Assembly: GCA_025200525.1 (NCBI GenBank)
Contig: CM045759.1
Coordinates: 5,890,001-5,954,000, forward strand
DNA length: 64,000 nucleotides
Reading direction: 5' to 3'
Source of the DNA: Camellia lanceoleosa
Lineage: Eukaryota; Streptophyta; Magnoliopsida; Ericales; Theaceae
The number at the start of each line of letters is the position of its first letter. Positions within the stretch are counted from its first letter, which is position 1. Under the pieces are notes generated by a model. That model worked only from the letters and a program-made list of their open reading frames with translations, did not search any database and had not been told where the DNA came from. Positions 56,946-64,000 of this stretch are shown in pieces. The position numbers were made by a program, and so were the translations under genes.

Positions 56946-57279
56946 CTGAAAAAAATGTAGCAATTCTTGAAATATAATATGAAAAACAAAAGAGAAAATT
57001 CAATCCATGCCAATGCATCTTCTTTTTTTTTTAAATAAAAAAAAAATTTAAAACACACCCACTCAAGATTTGGGCCAATCTGAATTCTATAAAAGACCTT
57101 CAAAAACATGATAAGAAGTTAAAGAATGAAGCACTTTCCCGCATCCTGTAAAATTAAAGACTCCATGGTGTCTAAATTCCCCACATATAATAGGCCATTA
57201 ATATGTCTGTATAAGGAATTAAAGTCTGTATAGTCAGACAAAAGATGAACAAATATATATATATATAGCTCCTGGCAAT

Positions 57280-60200
57280 TATAGACGCGCCCCGGGTGAG
57301 GGCCCCCGATCTACAGTTTGGACTCCCTTTTTTGTTGTGGTTCTTAATCTGAACCAAAGAGTCCAACTCTGGCAAATCATTTTGAGAAAATAGATTTTTT
57401 GAAAGCAGTGCCAAACATGGACTGCTTTGCCAAATACAGAGTCCCCACCTAAATATTTTATTTTGGGGAATTTAGGAAACCCTGACTCGGTGCCAAAGGC
57501 CACGTGTCCGTCATCACCAAAGTTGCCTCGGCTCGGAAACTTGGGTACGATTAGGGAAGGTCAGCTATGAGCACCCCCTCTCGCCCGATCCGAAGATTGG
57601 CCTCTACTAACCATGATATCCGATTTTGAAAACGTTATGTATTCTTATTCCGGTTATTAGCCTAGAATTACTGTGTTATGCACGCAACAAAACAAGTATA
57701 GACTGGATTGCCTAATTCGGAACAAAACAATGCATATCCGTTGGTTTGAAAAGCAATTTGAAATTTGCTACTCGGGAGTAGGCTAAAATATGGATTTCAA
57801 TGAGTTGCTCCAACTCAAATAATCCAACCTTCACCCACAAGCATTCAGGCAGTTTATTTCACATAAGCATTCAGCCACATGGAAAGCATGCTATCATGTT
57901 AACATTCACACTCATGCGAAATGCTAAAGCATAAATACTTACATAGTACTCCCAGCCAAAACAAGGAACTTGTTAGCAAATCAATGTATGATCCAAGTCC
58001 ATGTTAAGTGCCTAATGCAACACATACAAAATGCAACCTAGAATAGGCTCGGCTAATCTATGGATAGCACATGAGATGCGGCAGATAACACGTATCCAAG
58101 TTTGTTTTGAAACGCTATGCAGTTAGCATGATGCGCCGAGCCCGGTGCATGCGAAACAGATGGATGAATGCAAACATGCTATCATACTGTTATGCTAATT
58201 TAAATATGCCCTAATCTACCATCATAAGCAGGTAAATAAAATGGAAGAAAGACGTTGGATTGGAAGACATGCACACACGCACCCACACTTCTTACAAATT
58301 TGCCCTCGCTCGGAGGGACCGAAAGAATAATGCAATCCGAATAATGAATTAACTATCCTAGCTAATAAATTATTACAGACCAATTAAATTAATTAAGCAA
58401 ATTAATTATTCTAATAAAATGATAAACGGCCTCGGGATGAGGGCTCCATGCGATGCGTGCTCAATTCTGCTCGGAAATCCGCTGCCATGCACAAGATGCC
58501 TCTGTTTTCCCTGCTTTTCTCCTCTAAAGACTTCACAAGTCTCAGGGCTACTTCTCTGGATGCTGGGGAACACCACCGGCTGAGGGAATAGGTCACCGGC
58601 CAGGGGAGATGATCACCGGCTTCAAGAAATATCCATCGGCCAAAGTTTTGGTCGATCGGCACAATATGTTGCCGACCGGCCAATTATTCCTGCAGAAACT
58701 GGTTTTTGACAGCAGTAGAGGGAAATACTTGGCATGGCAATGTATTTCAAGCAATGTATGCACCAATCATGCCCCTTATCATGTTTGTGACTCAAAGGGA
58801 CATGAACCTTGGTTCTCGGACCCCCAATCGCGCATTTCCATGCATGATGGCCCAAGAAACCAAGAATGCAATTTTAATTTCAAATGAAATGCAATGCAAA
58901 TAAACAATCAAAAGGGCTCAACCTGTATCATGCTCAACTCAAGAGGTATGACATGCATGTCAATGCAATGCAATCCTAAGCATGTGAACTAGCATGCAAC
59001 ATGGATAATGCAAGTAAGCATACAAGCTAACAAGCATGCAAGGCATGAAACCTCAATGCTAACCAACAAGTACGCAAGATGCAATGTGGATGTCCAAGCA
59101 TGCAAACCAACATGTGACCTCACTCAATCATGCGATTCTAATCATGCAATAACTCACCAATATGCTACAACATACAAGGAGCACATGCAACAAACAAGGA
59201 GATGGACTTAAGCATGATTTAGGCAGCTCTAATTAGGCCTAAAACAGTGGCCAAAAGCTCAAGAAATGGGACCAAACACACACACACACATGCACATGTT
59301 GATGAGTTAACACTTGAGCATCAAAAGACATCTTTTAAGCACACTTAAAAGGGAATAATCATGAACACATGGCATGCATAGAAAGCTCTGAAAATCATGT
59401 TATAAAGGTGTCAAAACCAAGTAAACAAGATAAGCTAATCATGCCACATGATCCAAGACTTAAGGCTAACAAGCCAAAATGCAAAGGAGCTATGCAATGC
59501 AAGCTTTGGTCGACCAAAACAGTCAAGGACAAACCTTGGGCATGGAAAAACAAACATGAAAGCTTCACAAGGCTAAGCCTAAAACATGCTAGAACAAGGG
59601 CTCAAGGTCTAAAGCAAGTTAAGGCTAAAACCTGGCATTACAAGACATGTATGCAAGGCAAGCATGGTGTGTCTAAACCAATATACAAGAATGCTATTTC
59701 ATGGCATAATAAGCATAAAAATCAGTTTGAACATGATCAACACACACTTGAACATGGTGCTCCCTCAAGAGGCCAAAAATAGCCCTTTTTCAAGGACAAC
59801 AAGGAGAGGGGGTGGCCCTCTCCTTCCTAGGACCACGAGGCACCATCCTCACCACTGAAATCTCTCAAGATTTCAGTGGTGAGGAGGCCCACACACAATG
59901 GTCCCGGATTCCACTCAAAATGGCACAAAACAAAGGCCAAACAAGCCTTAAGAGGGGCCAAACAATCCCAAAGCTTAAAGAAACCTTAACAAACTATTTA
60001 AAGCAAGTAAAAACACAACTTTTGTATGTTATACACAAAGCTTAAAAACAGCTACAAGATGAGCTAAAAAGCTAAGAAAGAAAGGGGAGAAAAGGGGCAA
60101 GATTGTTACCCTTGAAGACCTTTTTCACAAATGAAGCTCCAACAGATTCTTGAGCTCCAAACCAGCTCCTAAACTCTTCAAAGACCTCCTCCAAGAACCT

Positions 60201-60837
60201 TAGCTCAAGAGAGGGGAAGAGGGCTAGATGTTTGTATGCAAAAGTGCAAAGAATATGCACTTTTGGAGACAAACAAACTAGATAAGAGAGGAAAATGCCG
60301 CAAATATAGAGAGAGAGGGAGGTTTTCTAGAGAGAGAGCCTCTTAAAAATGTTGTATCTCTCTATCTTGTTTCTCTTTTTTTCTATATATCAAAAGAGGC
60401 TTAGAGATAAACAAAAATATCTCCCTTCTGTCATCAGACAGAGCTCCCACGTCTGGGTATGGCCAAGGCATGGCCTTGATGGACAGCTATGCCAGCTGTC
60501 TGCCGAGCTATCTATTGAAAACTATATTTGGCTGACCGGCCATCTATAGTGCCGACCGGCCATATATAGTGCCGATGGACACAAGGCATAGCCGGTGGCC
60601 TCATGCCACGGCCGGTGATGGGTGGGGATGGTCTACAAACCCTACCCTGCCTCTCAAAGGCAAAACACAAGTGTTTGGTGCAAAACCAGACACAAAACGG
60701 TCGAGTCAGGAGATCCTGAGCCAAGGCGCGTAGCCGAGACCTCCGGGAACTCGAGACGAACACAAACATGGATAATCACTAAGTGTTCAATCAATGACGT
60801 CCAAGTCTTGAGGACGGTCAAAAATGGGTTGTCTACA
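57280..60837 (-). mobile_element. 3' LTR (3558 bp) of a third large Tat/Ogre-type element
   Basis: Plus coordinates start TATAGACGCGCCCCGGGTGA (decayed TGTAGACG) and end TTGTCTACA at 60837. Homologous along its length to the LTRs at 32408 and 44667 (CGGTGCCAAAGGCCACGTG, CCCGATCCGAAGAT, CTCGGAGGG, the A-rich U3 with many CAAGCATGC-type phrases) but shorter and clearly more diverged. CCGGCC-type repeats lie at 58565-58685 and 60535-60620. A dyad TCTCAAGATTTCAGTGGT lies against CACCACTGAAATCTC near 59850-59880. The 5 bases before it are GCAAT; the other duplication copy lies beyond the window. Confidence 0.8.
59850..59884. repeat. Perfect long inverted repeat inside the LTR
   Basis: ACCACTGAAATCTC and GAGATTTCAGTGGT-type arms face each other (CTCACCACTGAAATCT / AGATTTCAGTGGTGAG) around a CTCA centre: 16 bp paired with a 4-nt loop. 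Confidence 0.85.
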
Positions 60838-60852
60838 GTTGCCCCTCTTTGA
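60838..60852 (-). promoter_or_regulatory. Polypurine tract of the third element
   Basis: Minus strand TCAAAGAGGGGCAAC, identical in core to 37195-37209, directly before the LTR start TGTAGACAACC. Confidence 0.85.
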
Positions 60853-60960
60853 CAGAACTCGAAAGTCATAACAATGACGGGAGTGAATGTCAAAGCCCAA
60901 TGACGACCCATTTTTGACAAGGCCGAAGACTTAGACAAACATGCAAAGCGCAAGTGGTTG

Positions 60961-61011
60961 AACCCGCAGGCTGCCTACGTATCCCTTAGGAATCAAACCA
61001 GCGTAGTTCAA
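60961..61011 (-). promoter_or_regulatory. Conserved GATTCC-hairpin-GGATACGTAGGCA element
   Basis: Minus strand TTGAACTACGCTGGTTTGAT followed by TCCTAAGGGATACGTAGGCA and GCCTGCGGG. Same place relative to the PPT as 37321-37378. Confidence 0.65.
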
Positions 61012-61659
61012 GTACAGGCATACAAGCCGCAGATAAGATATGCGTCCGTAGGCAGGGGCAAGATACAACTGACAATGCAAAAAGCCAAGCATAACTTATG
61101 ATCATGCAAAGAAAGTATGTGAAGCATAGCATCAGCGGTTTAAGCTAACATACACCAAACTACACTACAATGCAGAAAGGATGTATGAGAATTATGGAAT
61201 TCTCGAAACGCCTCACTTGGAGGATGCAATACCTGTCTGGTTCGTCTGGTTGCACTAGCTTCAAATGAACCGTACATACAAAATCGTGCCTGAAAGAGAA
61301 AGAGAACTCAACAGGTATGATATTGTTAGCAACATGCATGACAATGCAAAATGAATGCAAAATGCGATGCTATATATACAAAACTATGTATAGTAATGCA
61401 AATGGACATGCAACAATGCAAATGATATGCAATGCAATTGAATCATGATCCAATCATGAGCGGTTCAAAACCACACAAATGTCAACTAGATTGATGGAGG
61501 TAACAAGTCCGTCTACCATAGAAAATGTGCCGCAACCCTCAAAGCGCGAACACATGCAGGACTATTAGTAATGTAGACGGACACATGAACAAGTATTGGG
61601 TGGAATGACATAAGTGGGGGAACGACCCGCTGGGGAAAGAACAATGATCCTAATGCCGG
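61012..61659 (-). other. 3'UTR of the third element, non-coding
   Basis: Many short ATGCAAT/GCAATG phrases, no domain on either strand. The part near 61150-61330 resembles 37480-37510 and 38740-38790 (GCAGAAAGGATGTA; TGAACCGTACATACAA). Confidence 0.5.
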
Positions 61660-62275
61660 ATGCAACGATTACACTACAATGTAATATACACAGTGGTTAC
61701 GACGCGCGGGCCAAACCGTATCTCGCTTAGGAAAGGCATGTACACACACAAGCCATGTCTGACACAGAAAAGGTGCCGCAACCCTCAAACTAATATACCA
61801 GCGTGGAATAGGCGCGTACACATACAGAACTGTGCTTCGACTTGAAAAGTATGGGCACATACCAGACCAAGCTCAACAAGGAAAGGCACAAACCATAGAT
61901 GGAGGGGATGCAGTGAATGCACGCAATGCAACATATACAATGTGCAATGGAGTGGATATTTACAATGGATAAGGCACGCGGGCCAAAACATATATTGCCT
62001 AGGAAAGGCATGAACCCAAACAAGCCATGTCTAACACAGAAAAGGTGTCGCGACCCTCAAACCAACATACCAGCGTGGAATAGGCGCGTACAAATGCAGA
62101 ACTGTGCTTCAACGTGAAAAGTATAGGCACATACCAGACCAAGCTCAACATGAAAAGGTGCAAGCCATGGATGGAAGGTGATGCAGTGAAATGCATGCAA
62201 GCTACAATGCAATATGTACAATATGCAATGGAATGTAAATGCGATATTTACAGTGGAATACATGACAATGCAGTA
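61660..62275. repeat. 272-bp tandem duplication in the 3'UTR
   Basis: GCGTGGAATAGGCGCGTACA starts at 61801 and again at 62073, with GCACATACCAGACCAAGCTC, GGCACAT and AAGCCATGTCT blocks repeated at the same 272-bp offset. Two complete units; the paired ORFs on both strands are repeat by-products. Confidence 0.9.
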
Positions 62276-62299
62276 TGATGCAATGGCTATGATTACAGT

Positions 62300-62530
62300 T
62301 TTCCATATTCTTTCAACAGGGTGATATACTAGGTTGGTTCAGTATCTAGAACTGAGGCGCAGACATGCTGCCTCAACCTATGGGGCTTCCATACAGATTT
62401 CAACCCGATGATACACCCCTGGGTATTTAAACCAGACTTTAGTCTCGGAAATCCCGAACCTTTGCGTTCTAGGCATGAGCCATTCAAACTCTAGTTTCCA
62501 CCGTCCCCGTTGGTCTCCTAGGAACTTACA
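62300..62530 (-). other. Conserved 3'UTR block (third copy)
   Basis: Plus-strand landmarks CCTATGGGGCTTCCATACAG, ACACCCCTGGGTATTTAAAC, AGACTTTAGTCTCGGAAATC, AACTCTAGTTTCCACCG and GTCTCCTAGGAAC match 39080-39250 and the reverse complement of 21530-21690. Confidence 0.8.
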
Positions 62531-62749
62531 AGAACACAGCGGTGGTCGCATGCAGACCACCGGAAGTCGTTCAGGCACGACAAACACCAAAGGAATTGCA
62601 CCTTTAGAGGATTTAAGGTCTCCTAGACCAGGATGCAAAATGTATGCATGACAATGCATGTTTGTTTTTTTTGTTTGTTTTTTTTTTAAATGCAAATGAT
62701 GCATGTTTTTGAAATGCGTGCCAACACGCGGCTTTTGAGATGCATGATA

Positions 62750-63330
62750 ATGCAACCGAGTGGGTTTAAGGTCTTGCCAAACCGGGCATGTTTAAGGTCT
62801 CGCCAGACCGGGCGTGTTTTCGGTCCCGCCGGACCAATTTTAGGGCAATGCATGACAATGCAAGTGAATTTGAAATGCACGATTAAGCGCGGCTTTTAGA
62901 GATACATGACAATACAGGTGATGCAGGTGTGTGACAACACACGTCTTTTGATATGCATGACGATGCAAGTGAGCGGGTTTACGGTCTCGCCAGACCGGGC
63001 GTGTTTAAGGTCTTACCAGACCGGGCGTGTTTTCGGTCCCGCCGGACCAGGTGTGTTTTCGGTCCCGCCGGACCAGCTTTAGGGCAATGCATGACAATGC
63101 AAGTGAATTTGAAATGCGCGATTAAGCGCGGCTTTTAGAGATGCATGACAATACAGGTGATGCAGGTGTGTGACAACACATGTCTTTTGATATGCATGAC
63201 GATACAAGTGAGCGGGTTTACGGTCTCGCCAGACCGGGCGTGTTTAAGGTCTCACCAGACCAGGCGTGTTTTCGGTCCCACCGGACCAAGCGTGTTTTCG
63301 GTCCCGCCGGACCAGGCGGTGCACAAGGCA
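62750..63330. repeat. Nested tandem array of GGTCY-CGCC-RGACC dyads
   Basis: A 239-bp higher-order period (GATTAAGCGCGG at 62881 and 63120) encloses runs of roughly 26-bp units, each with an inverted repeat: GGTCTCGCCAGACC, GGTCCCGCCGGACC, GGTCTTACCAGACC, GGTCTCACCAGACC, GGTCCCACCGGACC. Both arms change together between the T-A and C-G versions. Confidence 0.9.
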
Positions 63331-63374
63331 ATGAGGTGCACGAAATAGCGCAATGGGATGCATACCAAGATGCA

Positions 63375-63785
63375 ATGAGGTGCGCAAAATAGCGCGATGC
63401 GAAAAACAGCGCGATTGAATGCAATGCACAAGATAGTGCGATGCGCTAAACAGCGCGATGCGTTAGACAACGCGAGTGCACAAGACAGTGCAAATGCACA
63501 AGACAGTGCGATACGCTGCACAAAACAGTGTGATAGGATGCACAAAACAGTGCGATTGAATGCATGCCAAATGCAATGAGATGCGCAAAACAGCGCGATG
63601 CGATGCACAAAACAGTGCGATGGGATGCACAAAACAGTGCGATTGAATGCATGCCAAATGCAATGAGATGCGCAAAACAGCGCGATACGATGCACAAAAC
63701 AGTGCGATGGGATGCACAAAACAGTGCGATTGAATGCATGCCAAATGCAATGAGATGTGCAAAACAGTGCGATGCGATGTACATG
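63375..63785. repeat. Tandem array of GCRY-N6-RYGC dyads (87-bp higher-order period)
   Basis: ATGCGCAAAACAGCGCGAT recurs at 63581 and 63668 (87 bp). Within each period there are three to four 14-nt inverted repeats such as GCACAAAACAGTGC and GCGCAAAACAGCGC; also GCACAAGATAGTGC (63426), GCGCTAAACAGCGC (63443) and GCGTTAGACAACGC (63460). The 239-codon minus-strand ORF here follows from 87 being divisible by 3. Confidence 0.92.
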
Positions 63786-64000
63786 GGGCAACTTTTGAAT
63801 CTCAGAAGAGAGAAAAGGATACGAAAAGGATACACCTTGTGCGAATTCAAGTGCCACGCATAGAAGACACGGTCCGAGGTCAAAACAGAGGCCGGTTGAG
63901 CGTCGGAGATGCACTTTTCTTGCACTTTCTTGAGCTATGAAGACCCAAAACTGCACATATGGCCTAAACAAGGCTGTAGAAGGCTCATCGGCTGGGAGGG
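63786..64000. other. 3'UTR of the third element, upstream of the arrays; runs out of the window
   Basis: No coding signal could be supported. The element continues to the right. Confidence 0.5.

Larger units (their letters stand above)
55501..57279 (-). other. Interior of the CACTA element, mostly AT-rich intron-like DNA
   Basis: Extremely AT-rich, with two small minus-strand exon candidates (55746-55790 and 56884-56945) and otherwise no coding signal. The TA run at 57251-57267 is just before the LTR at 57280. Confidence 0.4.

Noticed and set aside
63252..63971. 239-codon minus-strand ORF with a 29-residue repeat, and its plus-strand partners
   Set aside because: Open only because the 87-bp array is a multiple of 3; biased His/Cys/Ala content follows from the DNA repeat.

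Overview
The window looks like a repeat-dense stretch of a seed-plant nuclear genome, most likely a eudicot. It holds many layers of LTR retrotransposons of plant-specific lineages (Tat/Ogre-like Ty3/gypsy, a Tekay-like chromovirus, a copia-type LTR), a LINE tail, CACTA ends and AT-rich MITEs. I see no intact single-copy protein gene. The only candidate for host-gene sequence is a minus-strand promoter and first exon near 2.5-2.7 kb, with AT-rich, intron-like sequence below it (1-1588).

Layout. 1-2.8 kb: possible 5' end of a minus-strand gene, interrupted by a foldback MITE (1589-2204). 3.0-6.6 kb: a CACTA-type terminus, a Tat-type LTR fragment, then the integrase/chromodomain tail and truncated 3' LTR of a chromovirus. 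6.6-15.1 kb: a plus-strand Tat-lineage pol remnant (RT, RNase H, second RNase H, integrase), a conserved 3'-untranslated module, and two decayed antisense reading frames (DUF7745-like and plant-mobile-domain-like). 16.0-20.55 kb: two adjacent chromovirus-type LTRs, each with a tandem array of short inverted repeats at the same relative position. 20.6-23.6 kb: GA-rich tract, two tRNA-like A/B-box modules, a Tat 3'UTR with its own tandem array, and an LTR. 23.6-26.4 kb: LINE tail, a pair of related LTR pieces in opposite orientation, and a minus-strand transposon-protein remnant.

26.4-52.0 kb is the clearest structure: a decayed minus-strand Tat-type element (5' LTR about 51362-52024, gag, protease, RT, RNase H, integrase, then a 63-bp minisatellite and an antisense ORF). 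It is split inside its protease region by a much younger 16.9-kb element (32408-49346) with 4.7-kb LTRs, a perfect 5-bp target duplication (GAAGG), a PBS, a PPT, gag only and no pol. 52.4-54.5 kb: AT-rich foldback elements. 54.9-57.3 kb: one end of a CACTA transposon with GCGACGGC subterminal repeats and possible minus-strand exons. 57.3-64.0 kb: the 3' LTR (57280-60837) and 3'UTR of a third large Tat/Ogre-type element that runs out of the window.

The most interesting signal is not a gene. The 3'UTRs of the Tat/Ogre-type copies and the LTRs of the chromovirus-type copies repeatedly carry short inverted repeats whose arms change together (for example GCAC/GTGC, GCGC/GCGC and GCGT/ACGC around 6-nt loops), plus a conserved post-pol module with the core GATTCC-hairpin-GGATACGTAGGCA seen at four places. 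This suggests selected or mechanistically maintained RNA or DNA hairpins. All readings were made by eye; no alignment, folding or database search was run.
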